A stretch of DNA of 64,000 nucleotides from Bradyrhizobium iriomotense (GTDB taxonomy: Bacteria > Pseudomonadota > Alphaproteobacteria > Rhizobiales > Xanthobacteraceae). The stretch spans positions 62,001-126,000 of the forward strand of contig NZ_JAFCLP010000013.1 of the NCBI RefSeq assembly GCF_018129405.1. The letters are read 5' to 3'. Below are positions 7,814-16,655 of the stretch, piece by piece; positions within the stretch are counted from its first letter, which is position 1; every line of letters begins with the position of its first letter. The notes under the pieces were generated by a model that was not told the DNA's origin, searched no databases, and saw only the letters and a program-made list of their open reading frames with translations. The translations under genes were made by a program, and so were the position numbers.

Positions 7814-8866
7814 TCACGACGGCAGATCGAGCCGGTAGAATTCGGTCGCGGTCTGCGAGAACAGTGCCGTCTTCTCGGCCTCGCTCAGGGGCGCGGCGAT
7901 CCGCTTGAAGGCATTGAAGATTACCTGGTAGCTGCACTGGCCCTTGTCCGGCGGAAAGTTGCTCTCGAACATCGCGCGCCTCACGCCGAACGCCTCGATG
8001 CAGGTTTCTACATAGGGATGCCAGGCTGCGGCGAGCTCCTCGGATGACGGTGGCCTCTCGCGCAAATGAAAGTCGTAGCCGAGCAGGCACATCGCGAGGC
8101 CTCCGAGCTTCACCACCGCATTCTCGCATTTTGCGATCTCCCGGATCGAGGCGCGCCATTGCGGAAACACCTCTTCGCGCCGTCCCGCGAAGCGGCCGAC
8201 GCCCGCCGGCCCGCCGCAATGGTCGAGCACGATCCTGGTGTCGGGGAAGGCGCGCGCCAGCTCGGTCAGTTCGCCGATCTGCGGATGAAACAGCCAGGCA
8301 TCGAAGCTGAGGTTCAGCGGGGCGAGATGGGCAAAGCCTTTGCGGAAGACCGGGTCCTGCAACAGGCCTTTTGGCCGGTTGGCATACATGCCGGCGACGA
8401 CGGGGTCTTCGTCCCATGCCGAGGAATGCCGGATGCCGCGGAAGCGGCCGTTGCCTGCCGCGATCTCGGCCTCCAGCACCGGTTTGACGGCGTCACCCAG
8501 CAGCAGATTGGCGTGGCTGACGATGCCGGCGCAGATCGCGGCTTTGCCGTAACCGCCGCTCGCACTCATCGCCGCAACGCCGTTGGCGAACTCGACCTCG
8601 CCGACCGGCCGGAATGCCTCGGGTCCGTGCGCGCGATACATCGAGCGGCAGTCGACATAGACCGTGGCGATGACGTTGTGGCCGGAGGCGATGTCGGAGG
8701 CCATCTCCTCGATCAGATAGCGGTGCCCGCGATTCCAGAGATGGTGGTGGGGATCGACGATCGGCCGCAAGGGATCGATGATCTCCTCCTGATGCAGCGC
8801 GAGCCAGTCCTCGCGCGGCTCGACGAACAGTCCGCTCGTGTTGGCGGGCATACCGCTTGCGGTCAT
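7814..8866 (-). CDS. Amidohydrolase family 2 (TIM-barrel metal-dependent hydrolase)
   Basis: A 350-residue amidohydrolase of the PF04909 type. The first metal motif IVDPHHHLW is near residue 37, followed by the TIM-barrel blocks RGIRHSSAWDEDP and IVLDHCGGPAG, and the late active-site motif FESNFPPDKGQCSY. Relatives hydrolyse lactones or decarboxylate small acids (2-pyrone-4,6-dicarboxylate lactonase-like). I chose the ATG at 8866 because GAGGGAG lies nine bases upstream; an upstream in-frame ATG at 8908 adds 14 residues without a ribosome site. The substrate is unknown. It appears to start a monocistronic unit on the minus strand. Confidence 0.82.
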   Translation of the reverse strand: MTASGMPANTSGLFVEPREDWLALHQEEIIDPLRPIVDPHHHLWNRGHRYLIEEMASDIASGHNVIATVYVDCRSMYRAHGPEAFRPVGEVEFANGVAAMSASGGYGKAAICAGIVSHANLLLGDAVKPVLEAEIAAGNGRFRGIRHSSAWDEDPVVAGMYANRPKGLLQDPVFRKGFAHLAPLNLSFDAWLFHPQIGELTELARAFPDTRIVLDHCGGPAGVGRFAGRREEVFPQWRASIREIAKCENAVVKLGGLAMCLLGYDFHLRERPPSSEELAAAWHPYVETCIEAFGVRRAMFESNFPPDKGQCSYQVIFNAFKRIAAPLSEAEKTALFSQTATEFYRLDLPS

Positions 8867-8977
8867 CGGCGTTCGCTCCCTCAGTATTTTGTGGCGGGAG
8901 CCTAGCAACTCGTCCTTGCATCCAGCAGCGCGCGGCGCGCAACCGCGCCCTTCGTCTCGAGCACAGCGGCGCTGTCG

Positions 8978-9499
8978 TCAGGCCTTGCGCCGCTTCGCCT
9001 TCACGTCGACGACCAGCCGCCAATCGGTTGCGGTCGCAGGCTTGACCTCGCCGAACCAGTGGAAGGAGTCGTCGGTGATCTCGGTAAAGCTCCAGCGCGT
9101 CTTCTCGCCCGCATCGGTCGTGCCGTCCTGCACGATGTCATCGCCGCGCGGGCGGCCGATCTGCTGGCGGAACACGCCGCGGCCGGGATCGAACCAGGAG
9201 ATCCGCCACGCGGACATGGCGGGATCATAGACCCGCAGCGTTGTGCCGTACCAATTGCCGGCAATCGGAAAGGCCGGCGTGTTCGCGGGCCGGGGAATGA
9301 TCCAGACGTCCTGCACGGCGCGTCCCTCCAGAATCCAGCCGAAATGGATTTCGCCGGGCGCTGTGTGCTTCGTTCCATCGGGTCCGTGGGCCGTGATCTC
9401 GGCCTCCCAGTCGCCGACAAAGCGGCCGTAAAGCTGGAGCGCCGCCGCGTGCTCCGGGTTCGGTCCATCGGCGTGCAGCAGTCGCGCAAAGTCGGTCAT
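8978..9499 (-). CDS. Conserved hypothetical protein, lipocalin-like/DUF1579-type
   Basis: A 173-residue soluble protein with no signal peptide. The pattern FVGDWEAEITAHGPDGT, GEIHFGWILEGRAVQDVW and YDPAMSAWRISWFDP is that of small beta-barrel proteins related to DUF1579, in which a short helix is followed by antiparallel strands rich in tryptophan. Enzymatic function is not known for the family. The start is supported by AGAGGAG six bases upstream of the ATG. The C-terminus is basic (VDVKAKRRKA). The amidohydrolase lies 111 bases downstream on the same strand, so the two could be co-transcribed. Confidence 0.72.
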   Translation of the reverse strand: MTDFARLLHADGPNPEHAAALQLYGRFVGDWEAEITAHGPDGTKHTAPGEIHFGWILEGRAVQDVWIIPRPANTPAFPIAGNWYGTTLRVYDPAMSAWRISWFDPGRGVFRQQIGRPRGDDIVQDGTTDAGEKTRWSFTEITDDSFHWFGEVKPATATDWRLVVDVKAKRRKA

Positions 9500-9562
9500 G
9501 TCGGTCTCCTCTGGCAGGAGATCAGCACCAAAGGCGACAGCCGGCTTGGAGAAAATTGCGCG

Positions 9563-10375
9563 TCAGACGCCGTCGAGGATGATCACCGTCGGCGTCGTCG
9601 GCAGCCCGTCCCGCGACATCCGGAACGAGCGGTCGATGCGCCGGTCGATCTCGAACTGCTGGCCGATCCGGCGCATGAAGTCGTCGAGCGGGGTGGCGAA
9701 GCGGTGCATCGGCAGCACCACCGAGGCGCGCAGCCGCCTGGTGATCTCGGAGATGCCGTCGAGCGACATGGTATAGGTGCCGTCGATCGGCACCATCACG
9801 ATGTCGAGCCGCCCGATCTGGGCGAAATGGCTGTCGTCGAGCTTGTGGTGGAGGTGACCGAGATGGCCGATGCAGAGGCCGGCGACCTCGAAGATGAAGA
9901 TCGAGTTGCCGTCGCGAATCATGTCGGTGCCGGCATCGTCGCCGAAATAGCGGCGGATGTCGGTGGTGACATTGCGGATGAAAGTGTCACTGATGCGCTC
10001 GGAGACAATAGCCGGCTTGCCGTCCTCGCCCCAGCCATGCAGCACATGGGGAATGCGCTTGTCCGGAAATAAGGAGTAGTGCGTGCTGTGCGCCCGGTTC
10101 ATGGTGACGACGTCGGGCAGCCGCCCGACTTGATAGGCGCCGCTATAGTCGGTGGCGATGCGCAAGCCGCCGGGCGTGTCGATGAAATAGGTGGAGTGGC
10201 CGGCATAGGTGATCTCGACCTCCGCAGCCGTCGTCGCCTGCCTGAAGGCGACCGGAATGACCTGCGGCGCGGCATTGGCCATCGCCAGACATTCGCTGCG
10301 CTGGGGCTGCTGGGCGAGGGCAGGTGAGAGGAATGCGCCGAACAGCGCCAGAGCCGCCGAAACCAGTCGCCACAT
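9563..10375 (-). CDS. Secreted metallo-beta-lactamase-fold protein with altered metal motif
   Basis: A 270-residue protein with an N-terminal signal peptide ending near ALAQ (residue 22). The mature part shows the UlaG-like metallo-beta-lactamase start ITYAGHSTYFIDTPGG and the later metal blocks GHLGHLHH and VVLPMHRFATP. The first metal motif, normally THxHxDH, reads NRAHSTHYS here (H96 and H99), so the aspartate is missing. It may bind metal differently or only one ion. It probably acts in the periplasm. It is followed at 63 bases by the lipocalin-like gene. Whether it is an active hydrolase is uncertain. Confidence 0.78.
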   Translation of the reverse strand: MWRLVSAALALFGAFLSPALAQQPQRSECLAMANAAPQVIPVAFRQATTAAEVEITYAGHSTYFIDTPGGLRIATDYSGAYQVGRLPDVVTMNRAHSTHYSLFPDKRIPHVLHGWGEDGKPAIVSERISDTFIRNVTTDIRRYFGDDAGTDMIRDGNSIFIFEVAGLCIGHLGHLHHKLDDSHFAQIGRLDIVMVPIDGTYTMSLDGISEITRRLRASVVLPMHRFATPLDDFMRRIGQQFEIDRRIDRSFRMSRDGLPTTPTVIILDGV

Positions 10376-10468
10376 GAATCCGTCCCCGATGACGTCCGGG
10401 GAAGTCTAGCGTGCAATGCAGCGCGTGGCCAATAGGACGCGATCAATAGCGCGTCAGTGTCGCACCTA

Positions 10469-11995
10469 TTATTGGCGCCTTGGGCTGAACTTCCAGGTGA
10501 CGGCGACGAGGCTCGCGGTGATCAGGCCACTGATCAGGCCGGCCAGCGGCAGGGCGAGCAGCAGAGCCGCACTCGCGGCCCAGCCGATCGAGGAGAAGGC
10601 TTCGGCGAAGGTCGCCAGCCGCGACGAGGTCTGGCGGCGGCGGAATTGGCTGCGTCGGGCCTGGACCCGGAACCAGAGCTGAATTGCGGTCGCGGAGGCC
10701 GCGCTGACGATGAGGGCTCCGGCACTCACCACGGCCTGGAACGGTGAGGCGAAAGCGAGCGCGGCGACCAGCGGGCAGAAGATGGCGGCGATTGCGATCA
10801 GCACCACCTCGATCTTGGCGCGGATGACGCTCGACGGCGTCAGCGGCGCGGTCGCGACCAGGTCGGGAGCGTCCTCGCCGGAGATCGTCAGCCAGGCGAG
10901 CCCGCCGGCGAGCTGTCCCGCCGCCATCACGATCACGGGTGTGATCAGCGTCAGCGCCGCCGAGCTTTCGGCGAAATTGCGCCAGAGCAGCAGCGCCGGC
11001 GGCACCAGATAGAGCAGCTGCATCAGGGTCTGCGAGATCAGCCAGGGATCGCGCCAAAGCAGCGCGAATTCCTTGCGCCGCAGCGCCTGCTGCCGCGATC
11101 CGCCGCGGAACGCGCGCTGCTTCGCGCTGCTGCGGCCGGACCTGCCGTAGGCGGCGGCATCGATCGCAGTGTCGGCAAAGTGGCCCGAGAAGACCGCCAT
11201 GACGCTTCCGAGCAGCACGAGAGCGAGCGCGAGGAGCAGCAGCAGCGCCTCGTTGTCGCCCATCGTCGCGCGTGCCGGCCACCACCAGATGCTGTCGACG
11301 TCTGGGGCGTGGGCGGCCATGCTGCCGGAGGTCAGGATGGTGAAGCGCGACAGCGTGCCATAGGACATGATCGCGGCGACTTGCAGCGCAATCACGAAGC
11401 CGGCGCCGATGATGGCGGCGAGGATTTGCGCGACGAGGCGCGTCCGCGCCGGGCCGATCAGGCGGAACAAGAGGATGGTGACGGCGATCGCGATCGCCGC
11501 GGCCGACAGTCCCATCGCGACCACGACGCCGAACGCCGCGAGCCAGCGCGGCCCGCCGCCGATCACGAGCACGTCGATGAAGGGCGTCGAGAACAGCAGC
11601 GCCATCGCGGTGACCGTGAGCGCGATCGCGGCGATGCGGACCGAGAACAGATTGGCCAGCGTCGCGGGCGAGGACATGATGAGGTCGAGATCGGCGCGGG
11701 CGTAGAACACCCGCGTCACCGATTCGATCGCCTGCGACAGCATCAAGGTCCAGGCCAGAAAGATCGTCGCCGTGATCACGATCAGCGAGGATTTGTCGAG
11801 CGGCAGCTGCAGATCGGCGAAGCGGCCGATCACCGCCCAGGCCGGCACGTGCAGGAGCGCTGCGAAGAACAGCAGGCCGATGACGGCGGCGCGCGCCCGC
11901 GTGCGCCGGCCGCCGGTCATCATGGCGAACCATTCGCGCCAGGCGAGCCTGAGCTCGTGGCGGGCAAACCAGGACAGCGCGGTCGCCGAGCTCAT
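10469..11995 (-). CDS. ABC-2 type transporter permease
   Basis: A 508-residue polytopic membrane protein with roughly 10-12 hydrophobic helices distributed over residues 35-490. Its start overlaps the stop of the ATPase gene by four bases (ATGA), so both are translated together as an exporter-type ABC pair. There is no binding protein, consistent with export of a drug, lipid or polymer, or with membrane homeostasis. The N-terminus RHELRLAWREWFAMM resembles other large ABC-2 permeases. The C-terminal part has a long loop rich in arginine (residues 430-455) before the last helices. Substrate unknown. Confidence 0.82.
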   Translation of the reverse strand: MSSATALSWFARHELRLAWREWFAMMTGGRRTRARAAVIGLLFFAALLHVPAWAVIGRFADLQLPLDKSSLIVITATIFLAWTLMLSQAIESVTRVFYARADLDLIMSSPATLANLFSVRIAAIALTVTAMALLFSTPFIDVLVIGGGPRWLAAFGVVVAMGLSAAAIAIAVTILLFRLIGPARTRLVAQILAAIIGAGFVIALQVAAIMSYGTLSRFTILTSGSMAAHAPDVDSIWWWPARATMGDNEALLLLLALALVLLGSVMAVFSGHFADTAIDAAAYGRSGRSSAKQRAFRGGSRQQALRRKEFALLWRDPWLISQTLMQLLYLVPPALLLWRNFAESSAALTLITPVIVMAAGQLAGGLAWLTISGEDAPDLVATAPLTPSSVIRAKIEVVLIAIAAIFCPLVAALAFASPFQAVVSAGALIVSAASATAIQLWFRVQARRSQFRRRQTSSRLATFAEAFSSIGWAASAALLLALPLAGLISGLITASLVAVTWKFSPRRQ

Positions 11996-12831
11996 GCGGC
12001 TTCCTGCAGCGTCACCAGCGCAATGAAGAGATCTTCCAGGCTGGTGTCGGCATGGCCGTTCTGCTGGCGCAGCTCGGTGAGCGTGCCCTCGGCGACGAGG
12101 CGGCCCGAGGCAATCACGCCGATGCGGTCGGCCATGCGCTCGGCGACCTCGAGGATGTGCGTGGTCATGATGACGGTGCAGCCGGCGCGGACACGCTCGC
12201 CGAGCAGGCCCTTCACGTGGCGGGCGGAGACGGCGTCCAGCCCCGTCAGCGGCTCGTCGAGGATGATGAGGCGGGGGTCGTGCACCAGCGCGCCGGCCAG
12301 CGCCACCTTCTGGCGCATACCCTTGGAAAAACCCTCGCAGCGCTCGTGCTGGTGCGGCTCGAGCCCCAGCGAGCTCAGCAGCTCCTCGGCGACCGGTTCC
12401 GAGACCGACGGCGCGATGCCCCAGAGCCCGGCGACGAATTCGAGATATTCGAGCGGGGTCAGCTTGTCATAGATCATGGGCTCGTCGGAGACCCACGCCA
12501 TCACCTGCTTGGCGGCGACGGGGTTTGCCAGCGCATCGATGCCGAAGATCGAGACCGCGCCGGCATCGGGCCTGAGCAGGCCCGCAACCATGCGCAAAGT
12601 GGTGGTCTTGCCGGCCCCGTTGGGGCCGACCAGGGCATAGAACTCGCCGGCGTGAATTGTGAGATCGAGGCTGTCGACCGCCAGACGGTCAAAACGCTTC
12701 GTTAACCCTCGGACTTCCAGCGCCGAGTTGTCCGGCTTCATGACGACCTTACCATCCGGTTTTGCATCGCCCGCGACCTTGACTTGAAGATGTTTCGGCA
12801 CCGTGAATCTACGGCCGACAAATTCCGGCAT
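11992..12831 (-). CDS. ABC transporter ATP-binding protein (ABC-2 export type)
   Basis: A 279-residue ATPase with Walker A GPNGAGKTT, Q-loop region WVSDEPMIYDKLTPLEYL, signature FSKGMRQKVALAGAL, Walker B LIILDEPLTGLD and H-loop MTTHILE. The layout is that of CcmA/NodI-type exporters, and it pairs with the overlapping permease gene. The first 30 residues (MPEFVGRRFTVPKHLQVKVA and onward) precede the usual family start and lack a ribosome site. An internal ATG at 12741 would give a 249-residue protein of standard length and may be the true start. It is divergent from the liv operon. Confidence 0.85.
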   Translation of the reverse strand: MPEFVGRRFTVPKHLQVKVAGDAKPDGKVVMKPDNSALEVRGLTKRFDRLAVDSLDLTIHAGEFYALVGPNGAGKTTTLRMVAGLLRPDAGAVSIFGIDALANPVAAKQVMAWVSDEPMIYDKLTPLEYLEFVAGLWGIAPSVSEPVAEELLSSLGLEPHQHERCEGFSKGMRQKVALAGALVHDPRLIILDEPLTGLDAVSARHVKGLLGERVRAGCTVIMTTHILEVAERMADRIGVIASGRLVAEGTLTELRQQNGHADTSLEDLFIALVTLQEAA

Positions 12832-12862
12832 CCGGATTGGACTAAAGGCAAGTCACCGTTTG

Positions 12863-12892
12863 TTGACAGCGCGCGGGCGTTCAGGCTGAATT
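12863..12892 (+). promoter_or_regulatory. Candidate sigma-70 promoter of the liv operon
   Basis: A perfect TTGACA at 12863-12868 is followed, after an 18-base spacer, by the weak -10 candidate TGAATT at 12887-12892. It lies about 110 bases upstream of livH in the divergent gap 12832-13002. Confidence 0.35.
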
Positions 12893-13002
12893 GATTTCGG
12901 ACAAATGGCGCTAACGCGGCGAAACGACTGCGTAGCGACTGGACACAAGATGCAGAGAGGCGGTCGGAAGAACCGTTGGTTGCATCGGGAGGATGCGCGG
13001 CG

Positions 13003-13878
13003 ATGCTGGATTTCGTTCAGCAGCTGGTCAGCGGTGTTGCGCTCGGCTGCGTCTACGGCCTGATCGCGCTCGGCTTCGTGCTCGTCTACAAGGCCACCGA
13101 GGTCGTCAATTTCGCCCAGGGCGATCTGATGATGCTGGGCGGCTTCTTCGCCTTCACCTTCATCGGCATGATGGGCCTGAACTACTGGATCGGCTTTGCC
13201 GGCGCGGTGGCCGCCATGGCGCTGTTCGGCATGCTGGCCGAGCGCGTGGTGGTGCGGCCGATCCTCGGCTATCCGCAATTCTCCATCATCATGGCCACGA
13301 TCGGCCTCGGCTATTTCCTGCGCTCGATCGCCGGCATGATCTGGGGCACCGACGATCTGAAGATCGAGACGCCGTTCAGCCAGGGCGTGCTGCGGATCGG
13401 CTCGCTGGTCCTCGCCTACGACAAGCTGTCCGTGATCGCGGCGACGATGATCCTGTGCACGCTGCTCTATCTGTTCTTCAACAAGACCACGCTCGGCACC
13501 GCGATGCGCGCCAGCTCCGAGAACATGCTGGCGGCCTATTACATGGGCATTCCGGTCAAGCGGGTGGTGTCGATCGTCTGGGCGATCAGCGCGGCGGTGG
13601 CGACCTGCGCCGGCGTGCTGCTGGCGCCGATCACCTTCATCCATTCCAATGTCGGTCTCGTGCTCGGCCTCAAGGCGTTTCCGGCCGCCGTGCTCGGCGG
13701 CTTCGGCTCGATCCCGGGCGCGGTGGTCGGCGGCGTCCTGATCGGCGTGATCGAGAGCATGGCAGGGTTCTACCTGCCCGAGGGCTGGAAGGACGTCGCG
13801 CCCTACATCGTGCTGCTCACCGTGCTGCTGCTGAAGCCCGAAGGCCTGTTCGGCCTTCACGTCCGCAAGAAGGTCTGA
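13003..13878 (+). CDS. livH: Branched-chain amino acid-type ABC transporter permease LivH
   Basis: A 291-residue inner-membrane permease with about eight helices. It opens with the family-typical LVSGVALGCVYGLIALGFVL, followed by FAQGDLMMLGGFFAF, MGIPVKRVVSIVWAISA and AFPAAVLGGFGSIPGAVVGG, all LivH landmarks. I chose the ATG at 13003, nine bases after GGGAGG; a TTG at 12976 in the same frame lacks support. It is the first gene of livH-livM-livG-livF-ligase-binding protein. Such HAAT cassettes import branched-chain amino acids, amides or aromatic acids; the operon context points to a carboxylic acid that is then activated with CoA. Confidence 0.92.
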   Translation: MLDFVQQLVSGVALGCVYGLIALGFVLVYKATEVVNFAQGDLMMLGGFFAFTFIGMMGLNYWIGFAGAVAAMALFGMLAERVVVRPILGYPQFSIIMATIGLGYFLRSIAGMIWGTDDLKIETPFSQGVLRIGSLVLAYDKLSVIAATMILCTLLYLFFNKTTLGTAMRASSENMLAAYYMGIPVKRVVSIVWAISAAVATCAGVLLAPITFIHSNVGLVLGLKAFPAAVLGGFGSIPGAVVGGVLIGVIESMAGFYLPEGWKDVAPYIVLLTVLLLKPEGLFGLHVRKKV

Positions 13879-13883
13879 ACGCC

Positions 13884-15035
13884 ATGCGCTTCCTGTTCAA
13901 GACCGACTACGAGGACGACATCAAGCTGATTCCCCATTCGGGCTACGTCGTCACCTACGGCATCCTGCTCGCGCTGCTGCTGATCGCGCCCTACGTGCTC
14001 TCCAGCTATCTGATGAGCCAGCTCGTCTTCGTCTGCATCTACGCAACCGTCGGCGTGGCGCTGCTGATCCTGACCGGCTTCACCGGCCAGGCCTCGCTCG
14101 GCCACGCCGCGTTCCTCGCGATCGGGGCCTACACCGCGGCTTACTTACAGAAATACAACGTGCCGTTCCCGGTCTACTTCCTCGCCGCCGGGCTGTTGAC
14201 CGGCATCATCGGCGCGATGGTCGGCTTTCCCGCGCTGCGCCTCACCGGCATCTATCTCGTCATCGCCACCATCTCCCTTGCCCTGATCGTCGAGGAGATC
14301 CTGGCGCGGTGGGAGAGCGTCACCAACGGCAATGAGGGCATGCGGGTCAAGACGCTGTCGCTGCTCGGCGTCACCGTGCCGCGCGACAGCCCGACCTTCT
14401 ATTATCTGTGCCTTGCCGTGCTGGTGCTGACCATCGTCGGCACGCTCAATTTGCTGCGATCGCCGACGGGCCGCGCCTTCGTCGCGATCCGCGACAGCGA
14501 GACCGCGGCGCGCAGCATGGGCGTCAACGTCGCGCTCTACAAGGTCAAGTCGTTTGCGATCTCGGCCGCGATCACCGGCTTTGCCGGCGTGCTGTTCGCG
14601 CACAAGCTCTCCTTCATCTCGCCGGAGATGTTCACGCTCCAGCTCTCGATCGAGTTCATCATCGTGATTCTGATCGGCGGCACCTTCAGCCTGCACGGCG
14701 CGGTGCTGGGCGCGATCTTCATCGTGATGATCGATCCGTTCCTCACCTACCTCAAGGACGACATGCCCGGCATCATCGCCGGCGTCGCCGCGACATTCGG
14801 GGCGAGCTCGGCGACTGCAGGCAATATCCAGTCCAAAGTCGCGGCCTTCGCCTCGCTCAACGGCCTGAAGGGCGCGATCTACGGCATCATCATCGTATTG
14901 TTCGTGCTGTTCGAGCCGCTCGGACTCTACGGCCGCTGGCTCAAGATCAAGCTCTTCTTCCAGCTGTTCCCGCTCTACAAGCGCGCCACCTTCAAGCGGC
15001 AGAAGATCTATGTGAAGTCGGAGCGCAACCGATGA
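13884..15035 (+). CDS. livM: Branched-chain amino acid-type ABC transporter permease LivM
   Basis: A 383-residue permease partner of LivH. LivM landmarks are LILTGFTGQASLGHAAFLAIGA, split as GQASLGHAAF near residue 73, then FPALRLTGIYLVIATI, RSMGVNVALYKVKSFAISA and the late block TFSLHGAVLGAIF. It begins five bases after the livH stop and overlaps livG by four bases. The C-terminus is longer than usual and basic (LYKRATFKRQKIYVKSERNR), probably cytoplasmic. It forms the translocation pore with LivH for an unknown anionic or amino-acid-like substrate. Confidence 0.92.
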   Translation: MRFLFKTDYEDDIKLIPHSGYVVTYGILLALLLIAPYVLSSYLMSQLVFVCIYATVGVALLILTGFTGQASLGHAAFLAIGAYTAAYLQKYNVPFPVYFLAAGLLTGIIGAMVGFPALRLTGIYLVIATISLALIVEEILARWESVTNGNEGMRVKTLSLLGVTVPRDSPTFYYLCLAVLVLTIVGTLNLLRSPTGRAFVAIRDSETAARSMGVNVALYKVKSFAISAAITGFAGVLFAHKLSFISPEMFTLQLSIEFIIVILIGGTFSLHGAVLGAIFIVMIDPFLTYLKDDMPGIIAGVAATFGASSATAGNIQSKVAAFASLNGLKGAIYGIIIVLFVLFEPLGLYGRWLKIKLFFQLFPLYKRATFKRQKIYVKSERNR

Positions 15036-15790
15036 GTTATTTCCGCGCCGAGAACCTGTCGCTGCATTTCGGAGGGCTGAAGGCCGTCGATGCGGTGTCG
15101 TTCGCGGTGGAGAAGGGCGAGATCCTCTCGATCATCGGCCCCAACGGCGCCGGCAAGAGCTCGATCTTCAACCTGATCTCGCGGATCTACCGGCCGACCT
15201 CGGGCCGCATCTTCTTCGAGGACCAGGACATCACCGAGCAGCCGCCCTACGACATCGCAAAGCTCGGCATCGCCCGCACCTTCCAGAACATCGAGCTGTT
15301 CGAGAACGCAACCGTGCTGTCGAACCTGCTGGTCGGCCGCCACCGCCATTCGACCACGCAGCTCTGGCAGGAGCTGCTGTTCCTGCCGAGCGTGCGCGCC
15401 AGCGAGAAAGTGCACCGCCGCCGGGTCGAGCAGGTCATCGAGCTCCTCGATCTCGAGCCCTATCGCGACAAGCTGATCTCGGGCCTGCCTTACGGGGTGC
15501 GCAAGGTGATCGAGCTGGCGCGCGCGCTGTGCTCCGAGCCGAAGCTGATCCTGCTCGACGAGCCGTCCTCCGGCCTCAATGTCGAGGAGACCGACGACAT
15601 GTCGTTCTGGATCCGCGACATGAAGAGCGAGCTCGGCGTCACCGTGCTGATGGTCGAGCACGACATGTCGCTGGTGAACCGCGTCTCCGACCGCGTCATC
15701 GCGCTGAACTACGGAAGGGTGCTCGCCATGGGCTCGCCCGCCGAGGTGCAGCAGCATCCCGACGTCGTTGCCGCGTATCTGGGAGCCTGA
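15032..15790 (+). CDS. livG: Branched-chain amino acid-type ABC transporter ATPase LivG
   Basis: A 252-residue ATPase with Walker A GPNGAGKSS at residues 36-44, a Q-loop in IARTFQNIELFENATVLSNL, the LivG-type signature LPYGVRKVIELARAL, Walker B LILLDEPSSGLN and H-loop MVEHDMSL. The start ATG at 15032 overlaps the livM stop as ATGA, showing translational coupling. It powers import together with LivF, which begins three bases after its stop. Confidence 0.93.
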   Translation: MSYFRAENLSLHFGGLKAVDAVSFAVEKGEILSIIGPNGAGKSSIFNLISRIYRPTSGRIFFEDQDITEQPPYDIAKLGIARTFQNIELFENATVLSNLLVGRHRHSTTQLWQELLFLPSVRASEKVHRRRVEQVIELLDLEPYRDKLISGLPYGVRKVIELARALCSEPKLILLDEPSSGLNVEETDDMSFWIRDMKSELGVTVLMVEHDMSLVNRVSDRVIALNYGRVLAMGSPAEVQQHPDVVAAYLGA

Positions 15791-15793
15791 CGC

Positions 15794-16582
15794 ATGGACG
15801 CCGCGGCGACCCCTGACATCATCCTGAAGCTCTCCAACATCGAGAGCTATTACGGGCCGATCATGGCGATCCGCGGCATCTCGCTGGAGGTGCCGCGCGG
15901 CCGCATCGTCACGCTGCTCGGGGCCAACGGCGCCGGCAAGACCACGGTGCTGAAGACCATCTCCGGCATCCTCGATCCGCAGAAGGGCGCGATCGAGTTC
16001 ATGGGCAAGCCGATCCAGCGCATGGAGGCCGACCGGATCGTGCGGCTGGGCCTCAGCCACGTCCCTGAAGGACGTGAGGTGTTCCCGTTCCTGTCCGTGC
16101 GCGAGAACCTGATGATGGGCGCCTATCCGCGCCGGGACCGGGACGGCGTCGCCGAGGACATGGAGCGCGTCTATGGCTATTTTCCGCGGCTGAAGGAGCG
16201 CATCAACCAGCCGGCCGGCCAGCTCTCCGGCGGCGAGCAGCAGATGCTCGCGATCGGCCGGGCGCTGATGAACCGGCCGACGCTGCTCTTGCTCGACGAG
16301 CCCTCGCTCGGCCTGTCGCCGCTGCTGGTGAAGGAGATCTTCACCATCATCCGCCGGGTCAACGAGGAGCAGGGCATGTCGATCCTGCTGGTCGAGCAGA
16401 ATGCCAAGGTGGCGCTGGAAACCGCGCATTACGGCTATGTGCTCGAGATCGGCCGCATCGTGATGAACGACAGCTGCGACCGCTTGATGCATTCCCAGGA
16501 CATCCAGGAGTTTTACCTTGGCGCCAAGGAAGCGGGTGCTAGAGGCGAACGGCGCTGGAAAAAGAAGAAAACGTGGCGTTAG
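15794..16582 (+). CDS. livF: Branched-chain amino acid-type ABC transporter ATPase LivF
   Basis: A 262-residue ATPase with Walker A GANGAGKTT, signature LSGGEQQMLAIGRAL, Walker B LLLLDEPSLGLSP and H-loop LVEQNAKVALE. These features place it in the LivF group. The C-terminus has an unusual strongly basic tail (GERRWKKKKTWR) beyond the standard end near FYLGAKE. It is fourth in the operon; 73 bases separate it from the acyl-CoA ligase, which has its own AAGGAGGAG ribosome site. Confidence 0.92.
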   Translation: MDAAATPDIILKLSNIESYYGPIMAIRGISLEVPRGRIVTLLGANGAGKTTVLKTISGILDPQKGAIEFMGKPIQRMEADRIVRLGLSHVPEGREVFPFLSVRENLMMGAYPRRDRDGVAEDMERVYGYFPRLKERINQPAGQLSGGEQQMLAIGRALMNRPTLLLLDEPSLGLSPLLVKEIFTIIRRVNEEQGMSILLVEQNAKVALETAHYGYVLEIGRIVMNDSCDRLMHSQDIQEFYLGAKEAGARGERRWKKKKTWR

Positions 16583-16655
16583 ATGGTAATCCCTCCAGCG
16601 CATAGACCGCCGCAAGGCAGGCAGCGGAGGGAAAGGCGACAAGGAGGAGACGCGC

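Noticed and set aside
12976-13002. TTG start for LivH
   Set aside because: The ATG at 13003 has GGGAGG at ideal spacing and matches the family N-terminus.
12993-15035. A continuous frame that would fuse a livH-region peptide to LivM
   Set aside because: The first part is an off-frame translation of livH. The LivM family start is the ATG at 13884, directly after the livH stop.
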